64,000 nucleotides of DNA from Buxus sempervirens (GCA_947561395.2 OX387190.1:20640858-20704857), one strand, 5' to 3'; positions 24,741 through 36,184 are shown, counted from the first letter of the stretch. Notes: generated from the letters alone by a model not told the origin. Program-made: numbers and translations.

Positions 24741-25320
24741 CCTCTTAAACCTTGAATGAGCCCAGCTCAAAACAAGATTATTCGCACAAGAATTTTTCAA
24801 CTATGTTGTTGCTCAAGTGTTCTCCAACTCAACCAAACTTATCAGAGGAGAGTTAAAATGTTAAAGCATGTTAAAGCAACACTTTTTATAGCTTCAAGGG
24901 AACGAGTCAGAGGGGAATAATATCATTGATCAAAATGTATAGCAGCAGTAATAATATAAACCATATTGTAATGGATGCACTCAAAATATCATGCACCAAT
25001 CCACTGTGATTGGTAGATTCAACTCAAAAAAGAAAAATCACTCTCATTGAAATGATTTCCTTTCTAAATGTTAATGCATCAGTCACAATGCTCTCTTGTA
25101 ATGTGATGGGTTTTTGTTGGTACTAGGGGCTGCGCGTGGAAAACGTGACCCACTTAGATAAACAGCCCAAGGTAGTTTGTTTAAAATAGCAGGGGATTGT
25201 TTCGTTTAGGGAGGGCAATGTTTGGAAAAAGAAAAGGGAGGCCAGAATCTAGAGGGAATATTCTCCCCTCTTCTCTTTATATATAGTATAGATTAGCGCC
25301 CATAAAACCGTTACAAACAA
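24741..25320. other. Intergenic DNA, no feature seen, copy A
   Basis: About 580 bp with no frame, repeat or element boundary that I can support. It is matched closely in copy B at 62829-63408. Confidence 0.5.
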
Positions 25321-25612
25321 TGGTACAACTCCGTTCGGTTTGGTCCGGGTCGACATCAACCCAAAAACCAAACCAATCGAATCAAACCGACCTTCGTTTG
25401 ATTCGATTCGGTTTCTTTAGTAAAGCATATTGTTAAGTCGGATTCTTGTTCGGTTGATTTAAGCAAAAATATCAACTTAAAATCAAACTGAAACTAAGTT
25501 GGTTTACAGATCTTAGAACCAAAACCAAACTATACGCTTAGAAACCCAACCAAAGCCGACTCAAGTCCGTTCGGGTAGTCGGTTCTTGGTTTTAACCAAC
25601 CCAAGCATCCCT
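25321..25612. mobile_element. Degenerate hAT-like short element, copy A
   Basis: The left end GGTACAACTCCGTTCGG and the right end AACCAACCCAAGCATCCC are decayed relatives of the ends of the well-preserved element at 30560-31132. The inside is rich in AACCGA/TCGGTT words in both orientations. Target duplications are no longer visible. The copy B counterpart is 63409-63700. Confidence 0.55.
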
Positions 25613-25943
25613 TGAAAAAACCGCCTTCAATGGTTGACCTCTATCGATTGACTTTGATAGAAGCTTTTTAGAGTCAAACAAAACAACCAATATAATTCCC
25701 TTAAACAATCCAGTAAAGTCACTTCTACCGATTTATCCACAAAAATCCTTTGTTTTATGATCTCTCTTTCCCCTCCCATACCCTTGAGCCCTAAGTAGAC
25801 AACACAACCAAAAGGAGAAAAGGAAAAAATAAGGGTTTTTTTTTCCGGATGATATAATAATGCAATATAAGCAATCAATTTTCAAAATTTAACTGTCCTA
25901 TGCACATAATTTCAAAATTATCTTTTTCATATACAGGGCGTAC

Positions 25944-26025
25944 CAGAAAATGTTCCATAGTATAGTATAAGTTCATTTTTCTACATTCCAGAAAATGTTC
26001 CACAGTATAGTATAAGTTCATTTTT
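25944..26025. repeat. 45-bp tandem duplication beside the RPB5-like gene
   Basis: CAGAAAATGTTCCA followed by AGTATAGTATAAGTTC occurs twice, from 25944 and from 25989. It lies just past the stop codon of the minus-strand RPB5-like last exon, so it would be in the 3' untranslated part or flank. A single diverged copy is present at about 20513-20567. Confidence 0.8.
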
Positions 26026-26027
26026 CA

Positions 26028-26066
26028 TCACACTACGCAGCGGTAAGTAACATGTGAACCAGTTAA
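26028..26066 (-). CDS. NRPE5: Putative last exon of the RPB5/NRPE5-like gene
   Basis: On the minus strand, codons from 26066 to the TGA at 26028-26030 read LTGSHVTYRCVV then stop. This matches the conserved C-terminal tail of RPB5-family subunits, which ends in a VTYRCV-like motif. The sequence upstream of it, to an AG at about 26087, does not give the expected preceding block. The conserved DAIARYYGLEKGQVVKV-type block normally found before this tail is not visible between here and 30405. The exon is either part of a gene with an eroded middle or a separate 3' remnant. Confidence 0.6.
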   Translation of the reverse strand, partial: LTGSHVTYRCVV

Positions 26067-26650
26067 ATCACAGTCCAGATGCATACTGTTGTTGCAAGCT
26101 AGGTAGTGATATTATGTAAATGTTATACTGTATTGATTCTTGCTTATTTCACAACCTATTTCTTCAATGCAGTCAATTTTAACATAATGATTTTTAACAT
26201 TTCACATTATGATCTTATTTATTCAATATTAAGAAGTCCCTTCCTCCAAGGGATAGATTTTTTTGAGGCTCTTTATTTTAAAAAATTGGAGAGAATCCAT
26301 TTGACTGTGCAATAAGCTGGTTCCAAGAGGAATGATATTTTTTAAGTCAAAAGAAGAAGGATTCCATGATTGGCCGACCAAACAAATTTCCCCTAAATTT
26401 TGAAGACCAAGGAAGCCTCTCTAACAAAGAGTTAATAAATTTTTCAGGGATGGAAAATCTATAAGATTTCACAAACCTTGTCCTTACCAAAGTTTCTGTT
26501 TTGGTGCGGCTCGTCATTTTGCCCAACAATTTTGTTGGTTTTTTAATTGCAAAAAATGCAAATAATGTTTGTAAATTAGAAATAATCATTTACATCACTG
26601 AGTAAGGTACAACAATATAATCATTCATAAGCATAAAATGTTACAATATT

Positions 26651-26815
26651 AAACATGCTAATAAGAAAACATACAGCTGAGCAAATAAAAAAGAAAAAAG
26701 CAACCAATAATAACTTTTAAAAAACACATTTTAAACATGCTAATAAAAAAAAATTACAACAGAGCAAATCAAAGAGAGAATGGCAACCAATGGTGACTGG
26801 TAAAAAACACATTTT
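26651..26815. repeat. Two-copy tandem repeat, 82-bp unit
   Basis: The unit beginning AAACATGCTAATAA at 26651 repeats from 26733 with about ten differences, and each copy ends in AAAAAACACATTTT. It abuts the LINE insertion site. The phrase CATTTTACCTTTTATACATATATT occurs on both sides of the LINE (about 26811 and 30002), so a related piece may also lie beyond the element. Confidence 0.75.
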
Positions 26816-26857
26816 ACCTTTTATACATATATTAGATATCAAATTGGAGCTTAGATT

Positions 26858-29800
26858 TTTTTTTTTTTTTTTGAAAAAACCCACTAAGGCAGGAATAACC
26901 TTAGTGGCACTCCATCAGTGGGTGGAGGGCTGAGGCAGACCCTGACCTGTGTATTAATTTCAAAAGAGGTACAGCAAAAATAGGGGGGGACGTGAAGCCT
27001 TACCCTAAAAAAACCAATAAAAGAAGACCTAAGTCCTAACAGCAAACAATCCAGTTTTATCATGGAAAATACAACTTTTGACAGGGGGAGATAAATCAGA
27101 AAAGGACTCATAAATTTTCTTGACAGGATGCCCACACCCCTCATTAGCCAGAGAGTCCGCCACCGAGTTAGCTTCCCTGTAAACATGCTTCAGATGCCGA
27201 TTATAATTAGCTAACCTTTCTTTGATTTCTTTCCACCAAACCAAAAATTTCCAAGGAACATAGGCCAGACCGTTGATGATATCCACAAGGACTTTTGAGT
27301 CAAACTCGATTTCTAAGTCTTGAAAACCGTGACTATCAGCCAAACGAAGACCATCTCTTAAAGCAAACATCTCAGCCATAAGATTAGAACTAATTCCATA
27401 GTTAGCAGAGAACACATTCAAGAAAATACCTGTGGAGTTACGAATGACACCACCTCCACCAGATATTCCAGGATTACCTTTTGAAGCCCCGTCCACATTC
27501 AAAATAATAGAATAAGTCCTTTGTCTAATCCAGCGAACAAATTGAGATTTTGGAGGTCTAACATAAGGAGAGAACAGCTTCATTTGCTCAAGAATCAGAG
27601 CATTCACAAATTTACAATTTCTAGAAGGTTTTGTGAGATATGATATCTCCTGCAACCAATGGTTAACTTTTCTTATAATTTGACTTGCTACCATGGGTTT
27701 ATCTTCAAATCTGCTTTTGCTCCTAGACAGCCATATTTCCCAACAAATAAATAAAGGAGTAGCTTTGAATAATATGTCGTACTGATCGGAAGAGCTTTCA
27801 TTGAACCAAAAAGAAATTCTAGAGGCCAAATCGTGAAGGGGATGAAATTGGCAGCGGAAACTGTTAGCAAAACATTCCCAAACAGAGTGAGCTATGTCTC
27901 CAAAAGAAAAAAGATGATTAATTAATAGTTTCATACCTCCTGTGTAAGCAACAATTGCAACGAGAACACATCTGAATACCACTAATTTGAACCCTATCAT
28001 CAGTAGACAGCGCCCCTTTCAAAACTTTCTATAAAAACACAGATAACTTGGAATATAATTAGCCCATATAAATTTGCCCCGAGGGAAAGGAAAACCTTGT
28101 CTTCTAATAATGTTCCAAGCTGTGAAGGTGGAAAAAATACCAGAGGAGGACGCCTTCCACAAAGGCTTATCTTTGAAAACAGATGGCCGAAATTGGATTG
28201 CTTCAATTTGAGCGACAATATCTTGAGGAAGAAAACCTTGAAACAGATCAATGTTCCAGGTACCATTGGGACTTATTAAATCAATCACCTTCGCATCAGC
28301 AAAAGGAATCTCTTCCCCTTGAATGTAATCCACTAGCTTGCCTAAATAGGACCAATGATCATGCCAGAAGCTAACTTTGCCTTCTTCAATAGACCAGACT
28401 GTATTATCAAGGATAACATCCTTCACCTTAAGAATTGCCCCCCATAATTTTGAACTTCCACTTCTATCTTGAAGATTATGGATCTGACCCCTTGCACAAT
28501 ACTTTGCTCGCATAAAATCAGACCATAGACTGTTCCCAAACAAAGCTCTCCATCCCATTTTTATGTGGAGGCTCTTCATAACTTCAAATACAGATTTGAT
28601 ATTAAGACCCCCTTCAGATTTTGGAAGAGCAAATTTGTCCCACCGTAACCAATGCTTCTTAGGACCATGATCAGAACTCTCACCCCAAAAGAAGTTAGCA
28701 AAAAAACTTTCCATACGTTTCAAAACAGCTTTAGGAAGAGGTAATGCTGATAGAGAATGAATTGGAATACTAGAGAGAGCACTTTGAATAAGAGTCAACT
28801 TCCCTCCATGATTCAACAACTTGGATTTCCAACCACTGATGCGTTTTTGAATCTTCTCAAGGACCTCAGAAAACATGGACAAAGAAGATCTACCATGGAA
28901 AAGAGGCACACCCAGGTATTTAATAGGCAAACTCACATTTCTAAACCCAGATAAAGTCTGTATCATGTCCAATCTAGAAGGAGAGATTTTTGAAGAAGCA
29001 ATTAAACAGCTTTTAGTCCTGTTAACCAATTGACCAGAGGCATCCTCATATGACTTAATGAAATTCAAAAGATTAGCCATTGAAGATCTCTTACCATTAG
29101 AAAAGATAAGGATGTCGTCAGCAAACAATATATGGGAAACACGAATAGGAATTCTTTCAGTGTGATAATACCCAAGAGAACCATCATGAACCATAGAGGA
29201 CAAACCTCTACTTAAAGCCTCTTCAGCAATGATGAACAATAAGGGAGATAAAGGGTCACCTTGGCGAAGGCCCCGAGAAGACTTGAAAAAACCACAAGCA
29301 TTACCTTTTATCAGAATACTGAACCAGCAGTTATTAAGGCAACGAAATATGAGCTTGCACCAATCTTTAGAGAAACCAAACCTCTTGCAAACCTCAAGGA
29401 GAAAATCCCACTCCATTCTATCAAATGCCTTAGCCATGTCGAGCTTGATAATAATATTACTCCCCAAGCATTTCCTGTTGATATCTTGACACAACTCATG
29501 AGCTAATGCAATACTGTCGGATATGTTCCTTCCTTTTACAAAAGCATTCTGCCCTTTACTAATAATAAACGGAAGAATATCAGAAAGCCTTGAAGCAAGA
29601 ATCTTAGATATGACCTTGTAAGAGAAATTACATAGGCTAATTGGGTGAAAATCCGAGAAAGAGTTAGGTTGATCCACCTTGGGAATAATAGCTATATGAG
29701 AGGCCGTGATTGAGGTAGGAAGACTACCTCCATTAAAAAATTCAAGAACAGCTTCCAATAGATCATTAGCAATAATATCCCAACAAGATTGGAAAAACCA

Positions 29801-29913
29801 ACCTGTGAAACCATCAGGCCCTGGAGCACTATCAGCACATAATTCAAAAACAGCCTTTTTTAGTTCATCCAAGGAAGGAGAAGAAACCAGCTTATTGTTA
29901 ATAAACTTAAAAT
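26858..29913 (-). mobile_element. 5'-truncated LINE with poly(A) tail and 19-bp TSD
   Basis: A perfect 19-bp direct repeat, TCAAATTGGAGCTTAGATT, flanks the element at 26839-26857 and 29914-29932. Next to the left copy is a T run to 26872, the poly(A) tail of a minus-strand element. The order on the minus strand is reverse transcriptase, zinc-binding linker, RNase H, tail. The endonuclease and ORF1 are missing, as expected from incomplete target-primed reverse transcription. It sits between the last two recognisable exons of the RPB5-like gene. Confidence 0.92.
27029..28018 (-). pseudogene. LINE linker and RNase H region with frameshifts
   Basis: Just after the TGA, a different frame gives STDDRVQ then SRCNCCLH (28007 to about 27930), the usual zinc-binding linker (zf-RVT). 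An ATTAATTAAT expansion near 27918 shifts the frame back to the one that continues to 27029. That frame holds a plant LINE RNase H (RVT_3): LNVDGASKGNPG, then AEMFALRDGL, then EFDSKVLVDIINGL, then EANSVADSLAN. At least two small indels separate the RT, linker and RNase H frames, so the element is dead. Confidence 0.85.
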
Positions 29914-29917
29914 TCAA
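28019..29917 (-). pseudogene. LINE reverse transcriptase, 5'-truncated
   Basis: This is a 632-codon open frame with no proper start; the first codons run into the target duplication. Domain landmarks on the minus strand are PGPDG near residue 31, the RT palm text LDMAKAFDRMEWDFL, GLRQGDPLSPLLF, and the catalytic FADDILIF with codons at about 29125-29102. The end approaches the zinc-binding linker, and an in-frame TGA lies at 28019-28021. The enzyme would copy LINE RNA at nicked chromosomal DNA. It lacks the N-terminal endonuclease, so this copy cannot move by itself. Confidence 0.9.
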
Positions 29918-29932
29918 ATTGGAGCTTAGATT

Positions 29933-30404
29933 AAAGCCTTTATAAACTTAAAATTAAAGGGGGAAACCTCTTATAATTTTGCTCAAAATGGTCGAAAATT
30001 ACATTTTACCTTTTATACATATATTCCATAATCACAATTTTATGTTCAAAATTTATGTAGATCACTCAAATTCTCAAAAATTAAAGAAAAAAAATGCAAC
30101 ACTAGCATTATTTCAAAGTACAATTATTCTTGGGAATAGATTATATTGTACTGCTTTCTTTATCATTGCATTCCTATTTATATTATTCTACACACAATAT
30201 GCTTTTGTAATATTTGTAGTCATATAAAATAATTACAGGAAAAAGGTTATGTAGATTGAAAATCAGCGTACTAAAATTTACCTAGACGATTAAAATATGG
30301 CTGGTATTAGTCACCAAAAGAATGAAAACCAAAGAAGCAAATGCATGCAGCTAGATTGTGACTTGCATTCAAATTAATAACACAGCTTGAACGTCTAAAT
30401 TAAC
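29933..30404. other. Intron-like DNA, no feature seen
   Basis: AT-rich DNA between the LINE target duplication and the RPB5-like exon at 30405. I searched the minus strand here for the missing conserved block of that gene and did not find it. ATAAACTTAAAATT at 29942-29955 repeats the sequence at the 5' junction of the LINE (29901-29914). Confidence 0.5.
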
Positions 30405-30843
30405 CTGCTTGTCTTCCAGATTGTACTTCTTTAATAGTTTTTCTTTCTCTTCTGAAGTCAATATGTCATGCTTTGGCTTCAAAACATGCTTCGTAATATT
30501 AATCAACAAATCTGTGATCTGATGACAAAAAAGAAAAAACAAAGATGATACGTTAGAAATAGGGGTGCAACTCGGTTCGGTTTGGTTCGGGTTGATGTCA
30601 ACCCAAAACCAAACCGAAAATATACATAGTTAAACCGAACCGAACCGAACCGAATTGAAAACCGAACCAACAAAACCGAAAACTGAACCGAAAATATATA
30701 TAAAAACCGAAACCCAAACCGAACCGAACCGAACTACATGAAAACTATTCGGTTCGGGTTAGACCAATATTCTTATCTTAAACAATGGTTTTTTTGTAAT
30801 ATCCTTTAAGTTTAAAGATAAACTTTAAAATTTTATCATATAT

Positions 30844-30893
<50 letters not shown>

Positions 30894-33456
30894 CATATAT
30901 TATATATTATAATATATATATGAATTCGGTTCGGTTTAGGGAAATAATGTATTCGGTTCGGTTTCGGTTCGGGTTCGGTTCGGTTTAATCGAACATGAAA
31001 CCCAAAACCGAACCGACCTAGTTCGGTTTAGGGATTTTTGGACCGAAACCGAACCGAAGCACTATAAAACCGAACCGAAGTTGGTTCGGGTCGGTTCGGG
31101 TTCGGTTTTAACCGGACCGAGTTGCACCCCTAGTTAGAAACATAAAATGAAAAGTTATTAGTGAACTCAATGATATGTGAATTAAGAGATGAAACTATAT
31201 GCATTTTTATGAGTTCTCAAACTAAAAATAAGAATGTAAATAAGACAGATAACAATGAGGTTACTTCCAGACATTTCTAGAGGCACCAGCATAGGTAACC
31301 AGGCTCTTCAATGATACTAGCTAGCCTAGGCAAGTTAGATTGAGGTGGTCATCTATCTAAAGGTGGTCACCTAGTTAACTAAGCAAGCAACTTGGCAAGG
31401 GTTTTAGACCAACGATCACCTGATCTTGATTAAGTCTTCAATAAATACTTTATTAATTTATGTCTTGTACATTTATTTACATCTTTTCAATTGTTATTTA
31501 TTACTGATATAATTATTTGTGTTTAACTTACTAATAACATTATTTTTTGACTCACTCGTTGTCATGGTAAAAGCATTGGGCTGCCAGCATGAGAACCCTA
31601 GCTAGTTCAAGAATACAGCAACTTTACACAAAATGCCCAACATTAATTTTGTAATGAATCCAAAAAAACCCGATTTGTGCCGGTGGAAATTTCGTTGGCA
31701 CGCCGCTCCGTTTCATGTATAAAAACTGATTTTTTTTTCTGTTTCATCCGTGCCGGTCCGTGCCACTCGACACGCCACTCGTGCCGGTGACAAATCGTCG
31801 AAATTTCAGTGATTTGTTGGCGATGCAACCAGAACGATTTCCCCCGGCGAAACGCATCGCCGGGGGTCCCTGTACCAAAATTTCGGCGGCACGCCGCAGC
31901 GTGCCGCCGAAATTGTAAACCTTGTTTGAAACCTAGCTGCTAGTGAAAGGAGCATCATATTCATGCCTCCACTCGGTGCTTGTAATTTGTCAGGCATATT
32001 ACCATCTACCTCATAAGCTTCTCAATTCCCGTGCATTCCAAGCTCAGTGAAAGAAAGCTACAGCTTGACTACATGGGAAGGTTATCAATAATCAAAAGAG
32101 CCTTGTGAGCAGTAGCTAAGTTCCTAAAATGAAATATATCCTATCTCAGCTTCAAGCCTCCGTCTTCACAGAAATAGTAGACACACCAAACTACTCATGG
32201 ATAAATCTTCAACTGGAAACTCAAGCAATTACATCCAGGACAATAATTTCAAATTCTCAAACCAATAGTTAATCAAAATTTCCAACTATATCAACAATTA
32301 TATATATATTCTTAGCTACTTGTAGGTTTTAAATATCGGCCGATACCGAGAAGTATTGGCCCATACGACTCAGTATCGCCACAAGACAATACCGAGTATC
32401 GTCCCGATATTGGGGCTTTTCTGGAATTATTGGTATCGGCTGATACAACTCGGTATTGGGCATCCTCAAGCCATAATGCAGAAAATCAAAGACACATCTC
32501 AATAAGAATGTGTAATAGTGTGATCAACATTTTATTTTTCTAGAAGATCACAGAGGAATGAAAAATTCATACCCATTCAATATAAATCGATGCAGAAGGA
32601 TATTTAATGTTGTGACCTATGTGTCACATGCAGGTATATGCACAACGAAATGCAATCACTGAAAGGTTTGTAAATTAAATTTGAATATTTAATTTATAAT
32701 GACACCTTTCACAATTTGAGATAACACCAGGAATTCAGGAATCATGCCAAGTAGTTGGTTTTATTTTTTTTATAAGTAATGAAATTATATTGTATAAAAG
32801 GGGAAAGATACTAATAGAAACACAAAAACAGCAGCAAGATTAGAAGAAAAAGGGTGTCGAGAACAAGAAGGCACCACAAAGACGAGAAAAAACTAAACAT
32901 CTAAATAAAAGGAAATATCACCAAAGGCTAGAGGGGCTAATAGCTCAAGCCTTAGCTAAATTGTCTGCAGCATCATTAGCAGTCCTAGGCATGTGTTTGA
33001 ATGAGATGTTCAAACCCCGCACCAAGGATCATGCTAGTCAAATCAACTCCAAGTATCTCCATGGTCCTGAGTCCTCTCTACTCATCCACCTCAAAATGTT
33101 TGCTGCATCCCCTTCAATCACATCAAATAGTTTCTCAGGCTCATGGGATTCTTATTTGTCTTCACAAAGGTCAGTATGCAAGCCGTTTATTGTTTAATCC
33201 AGACACTTAACAAAAATGATAGGGCATTATATTATTATAATTGCGAATGAAGATTTGGAGTAATTATCGAGTTACTTACTTGAAAGATCTCCACTTTAAG
33301 TGGCAGCAATTGATTCACCTCTTTCAGAGCTCTGGGTGTCATATTGCTCTGCACAATCATAATAAAACGGGCCGCAACTTGTTTGTCAATCTGGGAGGCA
33401 ATGCCACGTAAAGTGGATAATCTAATCGGATCTATTCCACAAAAGATGACCAGAAT
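30405..33456 (-). CDS. NRPE5: RPB5-family subunit, NRPE5-like, two internal exons
   Basis: There are two minus-strand exons. 33280-33456 (59 codons) begins ILVIFCGIDPIRL and ends LPLKVEIFQ. 30405-30518 (38 codons) reads ITDLLINITKHVLKPKHDIL then a lysine-rich end. Both have AG acceptors and GT donors, are phase 0, and join into one 97-residue block without stops. The text matches the middle of RPB5-family subunits. NITKHVLKPKH is closer to the Pol V subunit NRPE5 than to NRPB5, from my knowledge of those families. NRPE5 belongs to RNA polymerase V in RNA-directed DNA methylation. The N-terminal exon was not found up to 36184, and the block after KQ is missing. The intron holds a hAT element and a LINE relic. 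It is either a partial, disrupted gene or one with unrecognised exons. Confidence 0.72.
30560..31132. mobile_element. Non-autonomous hAT element with TSD GTTAGAAA
   Basis: The inverted ends TAGGGGTGCAAC (30560) and GTTGCACCCCTA (to 31132) are exact reverse complements. They are flanked by an 8-bp direct repeat GTTAGAAA at 30552-30559 and 31133-31140, the target length typical of hAT. The 573-bp body consists of TTCGGTTCGG/CCGAACCGAA words in both orientations and a (TA)n tract at about 30844-30893. No transposase is encoded. It lies in the intron between the two RPB5-like exons. Confidence 0.92.
31141..31640. other. Intron-like DNA, no feature seen
   Basis: About 500 bp between the hAT element and the GC-rich hairpin region, with no supported feature. 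It is still inside the intron of the RPB5-like gene. Confidence 0.45.
31841..31914. repeat. Two adjacent perfect GC-rich hairpins
   Basis: CCCCCGGCGA (31841-31850) pairs with TCGCCGGGGG (31857-31866) across a 6-base loop. AATTTCGGCGGCACG (31879-31893) pairs with CGTGCCGCCGAAATT (31900-31914) across a 6-base loop. The preceding 200 bp (from about 31670) holds decayed copies of the same words such as GGCACGCCG and GTGCCGG. The surroundings are AT-rich, so this is a distinct inserted or amplified piece of unknown type. Confidence 0.85.
32334..32461. repeat. Cluster of TATCGG/CCGATA words
   Basis: A perfect 12-bp palindrome TATCGGCCGATA (32334-32345) is followed by CAGTATCG, ATACCGAGTATCG, CCCGATATTGG, GTATCGGCTGATAC (32433-32446) and CTCGGTATTGGG. 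The words occur in both orientations within 130 bp. I see no element ends around them. Confidence 0.7.
32762..33125 (-). pseudogene. LINE 3' relic with RNase H fragment
   Basis: On the minus strand a frame with stops reads GDAANILRWMSREDSGPWRY and then HMPRTANDAADNLAKA, the C-terminal part of a plant LINE RNase H. It is followed downstream by a typical short AT-rich 3' region and a T-rich (poly-A) stretch at 32761-32773. Two in-frame stops and severe 5' truncation show it is old. It lies in the RPB5-like intron. Confidence 0.6.
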
Positions 33457-36184
33457 CTGCAATCAAGATAATTATCTGTCATAACACTGAAATTCACATT
33501 AGCTGATACAATTAAAAGCATTACAAGAATATCCAAAACTTTCCAAGAGATGATGCCTGGTGACCACCTGATTTATGTATGGTACAAATTAAAACCTAAT
33601 GACTCAAGTTCTAGACCATTACCTATCTTATAAATGAGCTAAAACATGTTTTATACAAATAAAAGACACATCCACAGTGACAACACTATTTATATGTGGT
33701 ACAAAATTACAAATTACAACCTAATAACTCCCTGTCTAGATCATCACTTATCCTATGCACAGGATAAATGAGTTTTTTAAAAGTAAAATACACGCTAAGA
33801 ATGAGCATTTCACAATTAAAAAGACACATAGATACTTTGAAAAGTAAGAAACACTCCAGGACTAGACCATCAATGGTTTTACACATGGATTAAAAATGAG
33901 TTTTAGACAAGGAGACAAGCACGTAGGAATCAGGAGAAAACACTATTAAGTCTTAGAATATCACCTATATTATACATGGGCTAAAAATGAGATTTGGGCA
34001 AGTAAAAGACATGACATACACATGCATGCACACCGACAAGTAGAAGACCCCAAGTCTAAACCATACCCTTATTATACATAGACTAAGAATGAGTCTTTGG
34101 TAAGTAGAAGACAAACACACACACTCTTCCAAGTAAAGACGTGTACACTCAAAAAGGAGAAGGCATTCGAGGTCTAGGTTATCACCTATCTCATACATGG
34201 GCTAAAGAAAGAGTTATTGACAAGTAAATGACAAACATCATCACCTATCATATACATGGGCTAAAAATGGATTTTTTAACAGTATGATTCATAACTTGAA
34301 TCTTATGAATTGCCATTTAATTGTAAAACTCTAAGAGCTTCCCTTATTTTTTATTTAGTCCCTTTACATAAAGAATGGCATGCTAAAAGGACTAAATATA
34401 ATACAGGAAAATATGTACGTATATAAATTACTTATTTTCAACAATAAAAGACCCTCTTTCTAAGTTAAATCCCAAAAACCTAAACCACAAACACTACTTA
34501 TACTAAGATCAACACATATATTATGATACAAATTCAAAATATGACTCAATTCATGACGGGCTCATTACTTGTGCGTGCACGTGCGCAGAAGTGTACAAGT
34601 ATTTTATTTTTAAATGATAATATATACAAGTGAGAAGCACTAAAAAAGTATGATAAATAAAAATTTTAAAAAAGTTAGAAATATTTGAGATTAAACATGG
34701 TGTGATGGATTCTATCACTTTCCATGTGGCCTCTTGGGTTGTTCTTCTTCCCTCTTTCCGGGTTTATTCGATTGATGACATTATACGTTGTTGTGAATTG
34801 TTGTGTGTATAGGGTATAGGTTTTTGTCATGGGCGTGGAGCTGGAGTGATGAATACTTCTATCTCTTACCTCACTGTTATTGATATTCTGTTTCACATTT
34901 TTAGATTGTTGCATGTCACATAATATGCACGAAACTGGTACTTGTTCGAGCTTATTTGCTAGTCTGCCAGAACTGCGTGGGGATATACATTTACATGGCA
35001 TCTTGGGCGTGCATAGTTTTCTCATATTAGCTTTCTTGATGAATTGACATTTTTTTTCCCTTGCATTGACCTTTTGCAAGGAGACACTGTTGGTGAAACA
35101 TGTAGGGATGCGACTCTTTGGGTAGAAACCTGGTTGAACATGTGAATTGACGCATGATTGCATATTTGGATAACCATGCATGCTTCTCCACTTTTTATCT
35201 TCATTTAAAGGCCTCTCACATAGTGAATCTTAAAGGGACTTTCCATGTGGTAGAAAGTGCTGTTCAAAGATAATTTCCATCTTTGTGCAGGACTTCAAAC
35301 TGATAGAATATACGGGGGCTGTCAACCTGTTGGATGTGATGAGGATCTAGTGGTGCCGACCGCGACCCAGGCTTGGCACGACAAGAGCCCTGGATTAGGA
35401 GGTGTGTTGGGCCTGGACAATGGGCATGTGGGCATGGCATGGCCCACCTACAGCACAGACTGCGTGTGCAGCCCATGCTGAAATGCGGTCCATGCCACCT
35501 GTAGTGGAAACCAATGGCTTTTTTGACTTAAAAATCAATTTAAAAATTAAAAGGATAACATTATAATCCAAAATTACTATTTTAACCTCCAAAAAATTAA
35601 AAAAAAAAAAGTGGTAAATGTGTCTGAATGCTGAATTACTAGCCAACTAACTTTGTGTGGTAGACCTGAGTATCTTTTAGGATGATTCAACTCATATGCC
35701 CCATACATGGCAAAGAATGGATGGTTGTCCCATGGTCTTTCCAGGAGAGAGATTGTGCCTTAATCTTGAACTATTTAATGAATGCTATTTATATGGCTTA
35801 AACTTGCCTCATCTTAGCACATTAATACTTTACCTTTGTGTTTCCTTCTTATGGAATATGATATGAAATTATGCTTTTTTTTCATAAATTGAACGAAGTT
35901 CTGAAATTAGACATTTTAGAAATATAGAATTATTTTTGCTTATGTTCTTAATTTTGGTGATCACAAAATTGCATAAATTAGCATTGTATTATGTCATGTT
36001 CTCAACTATTTTGTTTTATTTTATGCTCAAGTAAACAATGTTTCTTGAGAAGTCATCATGGGAGGATAGAGCATTAGGTAGAGGCATGTATGAGAAATTC
36101 CATTAGTGAAATCCAATTGATGCAAACATAAGTGACTTGAGTCTCTTGGTATTAGTAAAATTTTTTGTATGAATGATGCTTTAC
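33457..36184. other. No gene recognised
   Basis: I looked on the minus strand for the N-terminal RPB5-family exon (the RYY..R...MLRDRGY-type region) and did not find it. Between 33560 and 34270 a phrase of the type 'cacctatcatatacatgggctaaaaatgag' recurs five or six times at irregular spacing, a decayed tandem repeat. Positions 35340-35510 are GC-rich and unassigned. The open frame at 34675-35181 on the minus strand has no recognisable domain. Confidence 0.4.

Larger units (their letters stand above)
12437..25894 (+). repeat. Segment copy A of a 13.5 kb direct duplication
   Basis: Every landmark here recurs in the same order and orientation at 45547-64000: MITE end, CT-rich leader exon, 180-bp tandem repeat, securin gene, Y solo LTR with the same target duplication, and degenerate hAT element. 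For the securin exons the offset is a constant 33114 bp with no indels. Differences are scattered substitutions plus small indels, roughly 1-2% by eye. Copy A lacks the Reina-like element found in copy B. The real left limit is hidden because copy B starts at an assembly gap. Confidence 0.95.

Noticed and set aside
26347..26589. 80-codon minus-strand frame near the RPB5-like end exon
   Set aside because: Checked as a candidate for the missing RPB5 block. It has none of the conserved residues and no family match.
34675..35181. 168-codon minus-strand frame
   Set aside because: It has no recognisable domain, no splice or start context, and composition like the surrounding non-coding DNA.
35340..35510. 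GC-rich plus-strand frame starting after a CAG at about 35289
   Set aside because: There is one good acceptor-like site, but no donor, no conserved protein text and early stops in the likely frame.
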